A stretch of DNA of 64,000 nucleotides from Acidobacteriales bacterium 59-55. GTDB lineage: Bacteria > Acidobacteriota > Terriglobia > Terriglobales > Acidobacteriaceae. Of this stretch, positions 26,918 through 35,718 are shown piece by piece. Location: assembly GCA_001897435.1 (NCBI GenBank), contig MKSV01000003.1, positions 431,257-495,256 on the forward strand, written 5' to 3'. A program made the translations under genes and the position numbers. The notes beneath the pieces are model-generated. The model was not told the DNA's origin and ran no database searches. It saw nothing but the letters and a program-made list of their open reading frames with translations. Position 1 is the first letter of the stretch. Each line of letters starts with the position of its first letter.

Positions 26918-28585
26918 TCAAATATTCGGCAACAGGTCGAAGTATTCGTCGTCCTCATTCGACCCTCCTTCGCCCTTGCCTACCGACTCGATCGACGCGA
27001 CGAACTCGACCCTCTCGATCCACTTCACCATCTTGTAGCCGAGCTGGTTCTCCACCCGCAGCCGTAGCGGCGCTCCATAGACCCCGGTCAGCGGCGCTCC
27101 GTTCATATCGAAGGCCAGCATGGCCTGCGGCTTCATCGCGTTGCTCATGTTCTGCGTGTCATAGTAGGTACCGCCGTAGAGCGAGTCGCCGAAAGAATAG
27201 AAAACCAGAACCCGCGCCCCCGGTTTCGGCTTGACGTGCTCGATCAGCTTTCTCAGAGACAGCCCATGCCACTCCGCGATGCCAGACCAGCCCTGGATGC
27301 AGTGGTGCATCGTAATCGATTCCGATGCCTCGAGCGCACGCATCTCGTCGAGCGACAGCTCCACCGGATTCTCCACCATCCCGCCGACCTTCAGCCGGAA
27401 GTCCTTGAAGCCGTTGGCCTCCATCTGCTTCCAGTCTTCCCGGTCGGGCATCTTGCCGTTGGGCCAGAAGTGCGGCGATATCTGCTCGCGTGTATAAGTC
27501 TGCTGCGGAATCAGCCGGTCCAGCGTAATCAGGCGGACCGGTTCCGTCACCGCGCGCTGCGCATGTTGCAGACCGCGCGGAAAATACCACGAGATATAGT
27601 GCGCCGCAATCCAGGTGAATACGACGATCGCAAGCCCGATCAGGCCCAGCACCAGCCCCGTCCACTGCATATTGTCCACGCCCAGCACAATGTGGTTCAT
27701 GTTGCGCCGCAGACCCGTCATTGCGATCAACGTCACATGCACGACGACGAAACACGCGAAGCCCACCAGCATCAGGAAGTGGATCGAGCGGGCACACTGG
27801 CGGCCTCCGAAGAACTTCGCATAGCGCGGCCACCGGTTCACCAGCGCGGGAGACATCGCCATCCCGGTCAGGATGGAGAGCGGAGCCATCACGAACACCG
27901 TTGCGAAGTAGGCAAGCTGCTGCAACGCGTTGTAGCCGTAGAACCCGTTCGGCTCCGGCGGGAAGTGAAAGTTCGCGTAATGGACAAAGGTGTTCCACGC
28001 GTTCACGAATACCCCGGTTGACGTCGGCACCAGGCGCAGCCACTGGTCGCTGGTCAGCAGACCGGAGACAAAGAGCATCCCGGTCAGAACGAAGCCGTAC
28101 ACCGTGATGAAGTGCCATGCCCGGGCGACGCCCACGGTATGCCGATAGCCCGGCGTCGACACGATGGGCGAGATGTATCGCGCGTCCTGCTTCGCCGTCC
28201 ATACCTGGTCCTTCGGCACCCGCAGCGGCGTGAACCGCAGCCACTCGCTGCCCGGCGTGCAGTGGTCGTTCAGGTACAGGCGCGGATGGTCCATCAGGAT
28301 CGAAAGCCCGCTGCGCATCAGCATGAAGAGAAAGATCATGTTGAAGAAGTGCGTCCAGCGGACCCAGACTGGAAAGCCGTGAGGCCCGCTCATCGCACCC
28401 TCGATCGATGCCGTCGACGGTTCAATATACGGCATCCCGAACACTGCCACCTGTACCCACGCCAGAACAACCGGCACCAGGACCAGCAAAATCAGAATGG
28501 CCAGGACGGAAGGCCGAATCCAGATACGGAACCGTCGATCCGGCGGATAGTGAACGGCACGATGGGCATCATCAAATGGAATCAT
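26918..28585 (-). CDS. Cytochrome b561-like / molybdopterin oxidoreductase fusion
   Basis: 555-residue fusion. The N-terminal half (about 25-330) is a di-haem cytochrome b-type membrane domain with helices and histidines, e.g. RWTHFFNMIFLFMLMRSGL and WHFITVYGFVLTGMLFVSGL. The C-terminal half (about 375-540) is a sulfite-oxidase-fold molybdopterin domain: SLDEMRALEASESITMHHCIQGWSG includes the cysteine expected to ligate molybdenum, followed by GVYGAPLRLRVENQLGYKMVKWIERVEF. By analogy with MsrP-MsrQ, electrons could pass between the quinone pool and an envelope substrate. The substrate is unknown. Confidence 0.85.
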   Translation of the reverse strand: MIPFDDAHRAVHYPPDRRFRIWIRPSVLAILILLVLVPVVLAWVQVAVFGMPYIEPSTASIEGAMSGPHGFPVWVRWTHFFNMIFLFMLMRSGLSILMDHPRLYLNDHCTPGSEWLRFTPLRVPKDQVWTAKQDARYISPIVSTPGYRHTVGVARAWHFITVYGFVLTGMLFVSGLLTSDQWLRLVPTSTGVFVNAWNTFVHYANFHFPPEPNGFYGYNALQQLAYFATVFVMAPLSILTGMAMSPALVNRWPRYAKFFGGRQCARSIHFLMLVGFACFVVVHVTLIAMTGLRRNMNHIVLGVDNMQWTGLVLGLIGLAIVVFTWIAAHYISWYFPRGLQHAQRAVTEPVRLITLDRLIPQQTYTREQISPHFWPNGKMPDREDWKQMEANGFKDFRLKVGGMVENPVELSLDEMRALEASESITMHHCIQGWSGIAEWHGLSLRKLIEHVKPKPGARVLVFYSFGDSLYGGTYYDTQNMSNAMKPQAMLAFDMNGAPLTGVYGAPLRLRVENQLGYKMVKWIERVEFVASIESVGKGEGGSNEDDEYFDLLPNI

Positions 28586-28732
28586 TTCAGCACCTCAGTG
28601 AGAAACGACGGCAAGACATGCGATCCTCGCCTGACGCGATAAGGCTAGCACTTTGAACCTTTTCCTGTTCTCCTGCGTGCGAATAACGAATCCGTCGTGA
28701 GCGCTCTTGCTCCACCCCTTATACTTCCCTCT

Positions 28733-29335
28733 ATGGACCGGCTCTGGACGCCCTGGCGCTACAACTACATTACCCGGGCAGACCCGCAGGCCCGAACCGG
28801 CGTCCCTCCTGCCCTCTCGGCATGGCCCGAGGCGGAAGATAAGCACTGCGTCTTCTGCAATATGATCGCCGCCACCGACTATGCCATCGCCCATGGCATG
28901 ACCCGCGAGGCAGCCGAGCAGGCGGCCCACATCGTTCATCGCGGCCCGCTCTGCTTCGTCTGCCTCAACGCATATCCCTATTCCACCGGCCACGTCCTCA
29001 TCCTGCCCTACGAGCACGTCGACTCGCTCGCCGCGCTCTCGCCCGATGCGGCTCAGGAGATGATCCTTACCGCCCAGCGCATCGAGCGCTGCCTCCGCCA
29101 GGTCTACCATCCCGACGGCCTCAACCTCGGCCTCAACCTCGGCGAGTCCGCCGGCGCCGGAGTCGCCGGCCACATCCACCTCCACGCCCTTCCCCGGTGG
29201 AGCGGTGACACCAACTTTATGACCATCACCGCCGAGACGCGCGTCCTTCCCGAGACCCTCGACGTCACCTGGTCCAAACTCCGCGAGGCCTTTTCCACAG
29301 GAACATCTTCCCTGCCCGGTTCGGCATCCAACTAG
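28733..29335 (+). CDS. HIT family hydrolase
   Basis: 200-residue member of the histidine-triad superfamily, a nucleotide hydrolase/transferase acting in the cytoplasm. The N-terminal MDRLWTPWRYNYI is typical of the AP4A-phosphorylase-like HIT branch, FCNMIAA is near 40 and the triad HIHLHALPRW near 150-160. An in-frame GTG at 28697 exists, but the ATG at 28733 begins at the conserved start. TATACT stands eight bases upstream, which may mean a very short leader. It is divergent from the cytochrome b fusion gene. Confidence 0.9.
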   Translation: MDRLWTPWRYNYITRADPQARTGVPPALSAWPEAEDKHCVFCNMIAATDYAIAHGMTREAAEQAAHIVHRGPLCFVCLNAYPYSTGHVLILPYEHVDSLAALSPDAAQEMILTAQRIERCLRQVYHPDGLNLGLNLGESAGAGVAGHIHLHALPRWSGDTNFMTITAETRVLPETLDVTWSKLREAFSTGTSSLPGSASN

Positions 29336-29336
29336 T

Positions 29337-29342
29337 TATAAT
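29337..29342 (+). promoter_or_regulatory. Candidate -10 element after the HIT gene
   Basis: TATAAT begins two bases after the HIT stop. No good -35 is visible at the correct distance, so this is tentative. Confidence 0.25.
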
Positions 29343-29377
29343 TCGACCGGCGATAACTTCGCCACATCGAGGGAACA

Positions 29378-29692
29378 ATGTCCATCCTTCAAACCTCCCC
29401 CGCTTCGTTGAGGGCAGGCTCCCCGGTGATCAACCAACACCGCGGCAGCTTGACGCCTCAATCCCGTCCTTACCTCGTCACAGGCTCCAAGCGAACGTCC
29501 TCGCCATCGGCATTAACACAGCAATGCCTTTCACTTTTTCCCCACGAGTCCGAAGACGCGCGCCTTACTGGCTGCACGCGCTCGCTCTATCGCCGCTTGC
29601 TGGCTCTCAATCTCCCCGGTCCTCTCACCCGCATTCAGGCCTATTCGGAGACAACCATCCTTAGCGTCACCATCGATTCGAAGATAGCCTGA
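29378..29692 (+). CDS. Possible small protein of unknown function
   Basis: 104-codon open frame with GAGGGA close before its ATG, a TATAAT further upstream and a strong terminator 22 bases after its stop. The product is Ser/Thr/Arg-rich, matches nothing I recognise, and has no clear hydrophobic or catalytic pattern. The 370-base stretch could instead produce a non-coding RNA or be the 3' region of the HIT transcript. Confidence 0.3.
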   Translation: MSILQTSPASLRAGSPVINQHRGSLTPQSRPYLVTGSKRTSSPSALTQQCLSLFPHESEDARLTGCTRSLYRRLLALNLPGPLTRIQAYSETTILSVTIDSKIA

Positions 29693-29713
29693 GCAATCCA
29701 CTTATCAAGCATC

Positions 29714-29741
29714 AAGACCCTGCCGGGTGGCAGGGTCTTTT
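29714..29741 (+). terminator. Strong rho-independent terminator
   Basis: An 11-base-pair perfect stem AAGACCCTGCC / GGCAGGGTCTT with a GGGT loop is followed by TTTTC. It ends plus-strand transcripts from the HIT gene region and separates them from the convergent DUF4440-like gene. Confidence 0.85.
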
Positions 29742-29776
29742 CTGTTAGTTATCAGTTAATTAATCAATACGTCACG

Positions 29777-30337
29777 TCACTCCGACTGATCAGACCGCCT
29801 GCCATTCCCATCCGCCCTCTCGCCCTCAATCTGACTATGGGATCGATGCTCGCGCGTGGCCTCAAAGCTGGTGATCTTCCATTGCCCGGTCGACAGACGG
29901 TGGTAAACCCTTGTATACCTGTACATTCCTCTCACGGAGATGCCATCGTTGGTCCCCTCTACCCGTGCTCGTGAGGTCACGATGGCGACCGCTCCCACCA
30001 GCTTCACCTTCATGTCGCTCAGCTCGATCCGGGTCAGCATCATCCTGCGATCGGCGACCCGGCGCAGTTGCTGCGCCTTCGTATCCACCTCGCCCGTCAT
30101 CGAGATGCCGATGTAGTCGTCGGAGAGCATCTTGTCCATCGTCGCTATATCGCCCGCAAGCTGTGCCACCCGCCACTGCTCTTCGAGCGCCTCGACCTGG
30201 TGCTTCGAGTCCGGGCTCTTCGCGACAGGCCCGGAAATCGCAAAGGCCGCTACACTCGCCACCCCGGAAAACAGGATCGCCAACACGACGACGGAAGTTC
30301 TGCAACTGGAGCGAATTGGCTGGCCGTGGAACGTCAT
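29777..30337 (-). CDS. Secreted SnoaL/DUF4440-like NTF2-fold protein
   Basis: 186-residue protein with an N-terminal signal or anchor (about residues 10-37) and a DUF4440/SnoaL-like domain (about 48-165): VEALEEQWRVAQLAGDIATMDKML, then SDDYIGISMTG and YRYTRVYHRLSTGQWKITSFEAT. NTF2-fold proteins of this type bind small ligands or act as isomerases; the exact role is unknown. The C-terminal tail after HRS is polar and probably disordered. It appears to be a single-gene unit. Confidence 0.75.
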   Translation of the reverse strand: MTFHGQPIRSSCRTSVVVLAILFSGVASVAAFAISGPVAKSPDSKHQVEALEEQWRVAQLAGDIATMDKMLSDDYIGISMTGEVDTKAQQLRRVADRRMMLTRIELSDMKVKLVGAVAIVTSRARVEGTNDGISVRGMYRYTRVYHRLSTGQWKITSFEATREHRSHSQIEGERADGNGRRSDQSE

Positions 30338-30430
30338 AACGCGTACCGGATACTAATCTGCTTTGCGGACGTAGTCAAAATATCTTTCGTCACCTTCGCC
30401 ACGGACCAACCTGTCCCCAAACTCTAAAAA

Positions 30431-30493
30431 CTTCATCTCGACCGGAGACGTGCGGTCTTATCGCGCGGCGCAGCGGAGAGACCTCTGTATTTC
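30431..30493 (-). repeat. Palindromic repeat, family R, copy 1
   Basis: Read on the minus strand it begins AAATACAGAGGTCTCTCCGC and ends CGGTCGAGATGA with a variable GC-rich centre. The same end sequences occur at 47.5, 47.6 and 54.6 kb. Confidence 0.7.
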
Positions 30494-30587
30494 GCTCTTA
30501 CCTTGCCCCTGCCTCGGTCATGCCCCATTAACCCTGCCGCAGTTTTTAGACTTTCTCTCACCCTCACAAGTATCCGGCGCACGACAA

Positions 30588-30612
30588 ACGCCCTCCCGAA
30601 AAGGGAGAGCGT
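30588..30612 (-). terminator. Probable terminator after the monooxygenase gene
   Basis: On the minus strand ACGCTCTCCC pairs with GGGAGGGCGT (one G-U wobble) around a five-base loop and is followed by TTGT. It lies 30 bases beyond the stop of the ABM-family gene. Confidence 0.55.
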
Positions 30613-30641
30613 CGGTGTTGTCACTCATCGCGCTGTAGCTG

Positions 30642-30929
30642 TCAGCAGACGGCCGTCAGATTCTCCACCTGACGCTCGCGCATCCTCTGGTAAAGCCCGC
30701 CAATCGCATACTGGTGAAAGTGCGGCGTCGTTCGGTGATACTCCAGCGCCGCCTCGTCCGCATATTGCTCATAGATCAGCACCGTGCCCAGATCGCCCTC
30801 AAGAAAATGGGCGATATAGCTCACACAACCCGGCTCCTCTCGCGAAGCCAGCGTTAGTTGGCGCAGCATCTCTGTAATCTCCGCATGTTCATCCTGGGCA
30901 AATGTCAACCGTACCGTAAAGCTCAACAT
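30642..30929 (-). CDS. ABM-domain quinol monooxygenase-like protein
   Basis: 95-residue protein of the antibiotic-biosynthesis monooxygenase superfamily (YgiN-like), a small dimeric ferredoxin-like fold. Typical pieces are ITEMLRQLTLASREEPGCVSY, FLEGDLGTVLIYEQYADEAALEYH and TPHFHQYA. Members act on quinols or haem-like substrates or have unknown roles. It starts ten bases after purA stops on the same strand, so it is probably the last gene of that transcript, before a terminator. Confidence 0.82.
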   Translation of the reverse strand: MLSFTVRLTFAQDEHAEITEMLRQLTLASREEPGCVSYIAHFLEGDLGTVLIYEQYADEAALEYHRTTPHFHQYAIGGLYQRMRERQVENLTAVC

Positions 30930-30939
30930 ATCGCAGCTC

Positions 30940-32250
30940 CTATGCCTTCAATGCCTCTTCGAATCCGGCAATCGTCATGGTCTGATCGCGATCCGGCCCG
31001 GTTGAAACCATGCCGATCTTCGCGCCAGACTCCTTCTCGATGAAGTGCAGATAATCCTGCGCCAGTTTCGGCAGTTTGTCGAACTCCGTAATCCCCTCGG
31101 TCGACGCCTTCCACCCCTTCAGCTTCGTATAGATCGGCTGAATCGACTCGAAACCCCGCATATCCGCCGGAATCACGTCCGTCACCTTGCCGTCGATCTT
31201 GTAGCCGGTGCACACCGGAATCTCGGCACACTCGTCCATCACGTCCATCTTGGTGACGACCAGCCACTCCGTTCCATTAATCATGTTGCTGTACCGCAGC
31301 AGCGGCAGGTCCAGCCAGCCGCAGCGCCGCGGACGGCCCGTCACCGCGCCGTACTCCTGCCCGCGCGCCCGCAGCAGGTCCGCCGAATCGTCATGAATCT
31401 CGGTCGGGAACGGACCTTCGCCCACCCGCGTCACGTAGGCCTTGGTCACACCGATCACGGTGCCGATCTGCGTCGGCCCAACTCCCGTCCCGGTCACCGC
31501 ACCGCCCGCCGTAGCCGACGACGACGTCACAAACGGATACGTCCCATGGTCGATATCGAGCAGCGCCCCCTGCGCCCCCTCGAACATCACCTTCTCGCCG
31601 TTGCGAAGAGCGTCATTCAGCAGAACCGCCGTATCCGTCACAAACGGGGCGATTTGCTCCGCCGCCCGCGCATACTCCTCGTACATCGTCTTCGGATCGA
31701 GCGGCTCGGTCCCGAACAGCGCATGGGCGATGGTGTTCTTCTCGTGGCAGGCGTTCTCGATATGCGTCCTTAGCAGCGCCGAGTTCAGCAGATCGACCAC
31801 CCGCAGCCCGCTGCGGTGCATCTTGTCCTCATACGCCGGCCCGATTCCCCGGCTGGTCGTCCCGATCTTGGTCCGCCCCGGGGCGTTCTCCGCCGCCAGT
31901 TCGATCATCCGGTGATAGGGCAGAATGACCTGCGCGCGGTTCGACACAAAGAGCTGGCCATCGACCGGCAGCCCGGCGTCTTTCAGCTTCTTGACTTCAT
32001 TCAGAAACGCCATCGGATCGAGCACGACGCCATTGCCGATCACGCCCTTGCACTCGGGCCGCAGCACGCCGCACGGAATCAGTTGCAGCACGAACTTCTT
32101 GCCCTTGATGATGACCGTGTGCCCGGCGTTATGACCGCCCGCATACCGCGCCACCACGGAGAATTTCTCCGAAAGCACGTCGACGATCTTGCCTTTGCCT
32201 TCATCGCCCCACTGGGCACCCAAAATAACCGCTGATTTGCGTTGACTCAC
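30940..32250 (-). CDS. purA: Adenylosuccinate synthase
   Basis: Catalyses GTP-dependent conversion of IMP and aspartate to adenylosuccinate, the first committed step to AMP. The P-loop-like GAQWGDEGKGK is near residues 10-20; GHNAGHTV, RGIGPAYEDK and GTGVGP(TQIGTVIGV) are family signatures. GTG 32250 is chosen because it starts right before the conserved core and gives 436 residues, the usual length; an in-frame ATG at 32298 would add 16 unconserved residues. The ABM gene follows. Confidence 0.95.
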   Translation of the reverse strand: MSQRKSAVILGAQWGDEGKGKIVDVLSEKFSVVARYAGGHNAGHTVIIKGKKFVLQLIPCGVLRPECKGVIGNGVVLDPMAFLNEVKKLKDAGLPVDGQLFVSNRAQVILPYHRMIELAAENAPGRTKIGTTSRGIGPAYEDKMHRSGLRVVDLLNSALLRTHIENACHEKNTIAHALFGTEPLDPKTMYEEYARAAEQIAPFVTDTAVLLNDALRNGEKVMFEGAQGALLDIDHGTYPFVTSSSATAGGAVTGTGVGPTQIGTVIGVTKAYVTRVGEGPFPTEIHDDSADLLRARGQEYGAVTGRPRRCGWLDLPLLRYSNMINGTEWLVVTKMDVMDECAEIPVCTGYKIDGKVTDVIPADMRGFESIQPIYTKLKGWKASTEGITEFDKLPKLAQDYLHFIEKESGAKIGMVSTGPDRDQTMTIAGFEEALKA

Positions 32251-32400
32251 GAGGACTCTGTTCTCCAAAGGATATTGGTTGGCCGGAAAGGCGCACATCG
32301 CACAAGCGAACGCGCTTCCCCTCCATCATATCGTGTCTTGTCCCGTTCCCGTCCGCGCCGGATTCCCAACGAGGACTACACTGTTGCCGAGGTGTTCAGA

Positions 32401-32499
32401 ATGAGTAATCAGTGGATAAATCGTGTGGGCACGATTCGGGGCTGGTTATACGCAGCGGCTCTGATCGCGATAGGAATTATCTGGCTGGTACGGCGCTAG
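32401..32499 (+). CDS. Possible 32-residue single-helix membrane peptide
   Basis: A short frame starting MSNQWINRVGTIRGWLYAAA and ending with a hydrophobic stretch and a WLVRR tail: one transmembrane helix with a basic end. The ribosome-binding site is weak. It could be a real small membrane protein or a chance frame. Confidence 0.35.
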   Translation: MSNQWINRVGTIRGWLYAAALIAIGIIWLVRR

Positions 32500-32594
32500 A
32501 GCTGCGAGTCTTAAATGCTTCTCGACTGAGGCCGCGCAGCAACGAAATCAACCGGAAGATATGGCAGAATAAGCGCGAGAGCCCGGAGGCGCAC

Positions 32595-33101
32595 ATGCCT
32601 GCAACCGTCAATCGCCAAACGGTGGATCTGTCGCAGTTTCCCGACCTCGTCGTCATCTATCTGGGGATGCGAGTCAATCGTCTGACCGGCCTGAAGACGC
32701 TGGCGGGATTTGGGCCGAAGATCGCCGCCTCCGCGGCCGCCGAACCCGAGGGGCTGCTCCTGCATGAAAACATCATCTACTCGCTGTTCCCCATGAATAT
32801 CGGGATGCGGCAGTACTGGCGCGATCTGCCATCGCTGCTGTCGTGGACCCGCTCCGAGCCGCACCGCGAGTGGTGGAAGAGCTTCCTTCGCAACTCCGGA
32901 GGCACCGGATTCTGGCATGAAACCTATCTGATGCAGGGCGGGATGGAGGCAATCTACGACGATGTCGCAAAGCCCCTTGGATTTATGCGCTTTGCTCCCG
33001 TCAAGGCCGCACGCGGAGGCATGTTCGGCGCCTCCCATCGCGTCGCCAGGCCGCCTGAAGGAGAGCCAGCCGTCAGCGAAGAAACCCTGTACGGACCATA
33101 G
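32595..33101 (+). CDS. DUF4188 / monooxygenase-family protein
   Basis: 168-residue protein of the DUF4188 family (annotated as monooxygenase or phenylacetaldoxime-dehydratase-like). Recognisable features are YLGMRVNRLTGLKTLAGFGP, FPMNIGMRQYWRDL, the W-rich HREWWKSFLRNSGGTGFWHETYL segment with its histidines, and GFMRFAPVKAARGG. GGAGG lies five bases before the ATG. Biochemical function is uncertain. It is probably a single-gene unit. Confidence 0.8.
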   Translation: MPATVNRQTVDLSQFPDLVVIYLGMRVNRLTGLKTLAGFGPKIAASAAAEPEGLLLHENIIYSLFPMNIGMRQYWRDLPSLLSWTRSEPHREWWKSFLRNSGGTGFWHETYLMQGGMEAIYDDVAKPLGFMRFAPVKAARGGMFGASHRVARPPEGEPAVSEETLYGP

Positions 33102-33180
33102 TGGCCGTCGTTTCATTTTTGAGGAACGCCAAAAGGGGAAAATGCCATAAACTGGCACGTCTTCCAGATCACTCATCTTT

Positions 33181-35220
33181 ATGCCCTCAACTCGATCCCT
33201 CTACGGCTTTGCCATCTTTCTCTCGGCGTTTCTCCTCTTTCTGGTTGAGCCTATGTCGGCCAAGCAACTGCTGCCCGCGCTCGGCGGCTCTTCCGCGGTC
33301 TGGCTCACCTGCCTGGTCTTCTTCCAACTCACGCTGCTGCTCGGCTACATCTACGCGCACTGGCTGACCCGCCATCCCTTCGACCGCCGCCGACAACTGC
33401 TCTATCTCGCGCTGCTCGCCATCGCCATCGTCGCGCTGGCTGCACAGAGACTGATCCGGCCTGACCTCAGCCGCGGCTCCTCCCATCCTGTCACCACCAT
33501 CTTCCTCGACCTCACACTCACCATCGGCCTTCCCTTCCTTCTGCTCGGATCGACCAGTCCTCTGCTCCAGATCTGGCTCTTCCGCAGGCAGGGAGGGCAT
33601 GTTCCCTACCGCCTCTTCGCGCTCTCGAATGCCGGCTCCCTGCTTGCCCTCATCGCCTACCCCATCCTGGTCGAGCCTCACCTGCCCCTGAGAATGCAAC
33701 GCCTCTTCTGGGCTGCCGGATTCGTAGTGTACGCAGTTCTCTGTGCCGTTCTCTCAAGACAGGTCCCGGCCACGAGCCAGCCCGCTCTGCCGGAACTCCC
33801 TGTCAGCGATCACCCCCCAGCTTCAGCCTCCGCAAAGTGGCTCTGGTTCCTTCTGCCCATGGCCGCTGCCATGCAATTGAGCGCTGTCACCAGCCACATC
33901 ACCAGCAACATCGCCGCGATTCCCCTGCTCTGGATCCTCCCTCTCGCCGTCTACCTCATCACCTTTATCCTCGCCTTCGAGTTCCCCCGCCTCTACCGCC
34001 GCAGCATCCTCGTCCGCCTGCTGGTCGTCATGCTGGCCAGCCTGGGCTATGCCATCTCCAAGATCGACAGCAGCTTCCCCATCGGCATCGCCATTCTCTT
34101 CTTCCTCTTCGAGTGCTTCGTCGCCTGCCTCTTCTGCCATGCCGAGGCCTACGCGCTGCGCCCTCGGCGGCCGTCCGAAACCACGCTCTTCTACCTGCTC
34201 GTAGCCGCCGGCGGAGTCACCGGAACCTTCTTCATCGGCATCGCCAGTCCGCTGATCTTCGCGGCGAACTACGATCTCTCCATCACCTTTCTGGTGACCG
34301 CCCTGCTCGCGCTCGCCGTCACCTGGCCCTACGGCTGGGGCCAGCGCCTGCTCTGGTCCACCGGCTGCATCCTGATGCTCTATCTGAACTTCGCCCTGCA
34401 CAACGCCTACGCCAACGACACCCTGATGATGAACCGCAACTTCTACGGCAGCCTCCGCGTCAAGCAGGAAGTGACCAAGGAAGGGCAGCCTCTCCGGCTG
34501 CTTCTCAACGGGACCATCCAGCACGGCACCCAGATCTTCAGCCCCGGCCTCACCCGCACTCCTACGACCTACTACGCCAGAGACTCGGGCATCGGCCTCG
34601 CCCTGGCCAACTGCTGCGCCGACCGCCCCCGCAATATCGGCGTCGTCGGCCTCGGCGCCGGAACTCTAGCCGCCTACGGCGAACCCGGCGACCGCATCCG
34701 CTTCTACGAGATCAATCCGCACGTCCTGCCCATCGCCCGCAACCTCTTCACCTACCTCCGCGACTCGCACGCCCGCATCACCGTAGCCGAGGGCGACGCC
34801 CGCGCCTCGCTCGCACACGAAGCGCCACAAGGCTTCGACGTGCTCGCCGTCGATGCCTTCTCGGGCGACGCCATCCCCATCCATCTCCTTACCACCGAAG
34901 CACTGACGCTCTACCGCAAGCACCTTGCCCCGAACGGCATCCTGGCCTTCCACGTCTCCAACCAGTACCTCAACCTCGCCCCCGAGGTCGCCCGACTGGC
35001 CGCCGCCGCTCACATGCAGGCCAGGCTCTTCGACACCCCCTCGGTCGATAGCCGGGGAGAATTCCGGTCCACCTGGGTCCTGCTCACCGACAGCCCCACC
35101 TTCTTCGCTCTCCCCGAAATCTCGGCAGTAGCCACCCCCATCGACCCCATCCCCGGCCTCCGCGCCTGGACCGACGACTACTCCAGCCTGTTGCCCATCT
35201 TCCAGCCCAGCGGTCACTAG
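33181..35220 (+). CDS. Fused MFS transporter / spermidine-synthase-like protein
   Basis: 679-residue fusion. The first about 410 residues hold roughly 10-12 hydrophobic helices (GFAIFLSAFLLFLVEPMSAKQ at the N-terminus); the last about 230 form a polyamine-synthase-like SAM domain with VVGLGAGTLAAYG, FYEINP and VDAFSGDAIPIHLLT. Such fused proteins are common in Acidobacteria and related phyla. Whether it makes a polyamine is doubtful: residues for putrescine binding cannot be confirmed, and transport or methyl transfer is possible. The gene appears monocistronic. Confidence 0.85.
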   Translation: MPSTRSLYGFAIFLSAFLLFLVEPMSAKQLLPALGGSSAVWLTCLVFFQLTLLLGYIYAHWLTRHPFDRRRQLLYLALLAIAIVALAAQRLIRPDLSRGSSHPVTTIFLDLTLTIGLPFLLLGSTSPLLQIWLFRRQGGHVPYRLFALSNAGSLLALIAYPILVEPHLPLRMQRLFWAAGFVVYAVLCAVLSRQVPATSQPALPELPVSDHPPASASAKWLWFLLPMAAAMQLSAVTSHITSNIAAIPLLWILPLAVYLITFILAFEFPRLYRRSILVRLLVVMLASLGYAISKIDSSFPIGIAILFFLFECFVACLFCHAEAYALRPRRPSETTLFYLLVAAGGVTGTFFIGIASPLIFAANYDLSITFLVTALLALAVTWPYGWGQRLLWSTGCILMLYLNFALHNAYANDTLMMNRNFYGSLRVKQEVTKEGQPLRLLLNGTIQHGTQIFSPGLTRTPTTYYARDSGIGLALANCCADRPRNIGVVGLGAGTLAAYGEPGDRIRFYEINPHVLPIARNLFTYLRDSHARITVAEGDARASLAHEAPQGFDVLAVDAFSGDAIPIHLLTTEALTLYRKHLAPNGILAFHVSNQYLNLAPEVARLAAAAHMQARLFDTPSVDSRGEFRSTWVLLTDSPTFFALPEISAVATPIDPIPGLRAWTDDYSSLLPIFQPSGH

Positions 35221-35307
35221 CGCAGGGCAGATAGTGGCGCAATCGCGCTATTTCGCTGTTGCCTTAGAGAGGGTGCCGAGATATTTTCCGTATACTTCTT
35301 ATCAGTC

Positions 35308-35336
35308 TTGACAGCGGTATAGTGTATATATACGCT
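35308..35336 (+). promoter_or_regulatory. Promoter and palindromic operator candidate for higBA
   Basis: TTGACA at 35308-35313 is followed by an AT-rich stretch containing the palindrome GTATATATAC (35324-35333), which overlaps possible -10 sequences (TATACG, TACGCT). A palindrome over the -10 is what autorepression by HigA would need. Confidence 0.5.
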
Positions 35337-35393
35337 TTACGGATGCTTTACTTTCTTGTACCAACTGCACCAATGGAGCAAAACGGCTAAGCG

Positions 35394-35672
35394 ATGATCC
35401 GGTCTTTTCGACACAAAGGTTTGGAGCGATTTTTCAGAACTGGCTCCAAATCGGGGATCAATGCCACGTTTGCTTCACGATTGACGAAGCAACTCTCAAC
35501 CCTCGATGCAGCAAATGATGTTCAGCAAATGAGCCTCCCGGGTTGGAAGCTGCATTCCTTGCAGGGCGAATTAGCCGGTTACTGGGCCGTCACCGTCAGT
35601 GGGAATTGGCGGCTGACGTTTCGGTTTATTGGCGAGGACGCTGAAGTAGTTGATCTGCAGGATTACCACTAA
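35394..35672 (+). CDS. higB: Type II toxin, HigB/RelE-like
   Basis: 92-residue toxin of the RelE/HigB superfamily, a ribosome-dependent mRNA endonuclease in known members. It begins MIRSFRHKGLERFF, has LHSLQGELAGYWAVTVSGNWRLTFRF, the conserved Trp-Arg-Leu core, and ends DLQDYH with the C-terminal histidine. The toxin precedes the antitoxin, the usual HigBA order. The gap to higA is 46 bases. Confidence 0.9.
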   Translation: MIRSFRHKGLERFFRTGSKSGINATFASRLTKQLSTLDAANDVQQMSLPGWKLHSLQGELAGYWAVTVSGNWRLTFRFIGEDAEVVDLQDYH

Positions 35673-35718
35673 CCCGGGGGGCAGTTTCCGACCCGTAACT
35701 CAAAGCAGGAGCACCACC

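Larger units (their letters stand above)
30338..30641. other. Intergenic region with a palindromic repeat
   Basis: 304 bases between two minus-strand genes. It contains one copy of a palindromic repeat family (30431-30493) and a terminator for the purA-side transcript (30588-30612). No gene is supported. Confidence 0.5.

Noticed and set aside
29337..29741. tmRNA or RNase P RNA in the 390-base unit
   Set aside because: The conserved ends of tmRNA and the conserved P-RNA cores are absent.
33187..34524. Long open frames antisense to the fused MFS/spermidine synthase gene
   Set aside because: They are low-complexity Glu/Gly-rich or Arg/Pro-rich frames caused by high GC at third positions; no motif or ribosome-binding site supports them.
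33181..35220. A plain spermidine synthase (speE) gene
   Set aside because: The N-terminal 400 residues are membrane helices and the polyamine-binding residues could not be confirmed, so a pathway role is not claimed.
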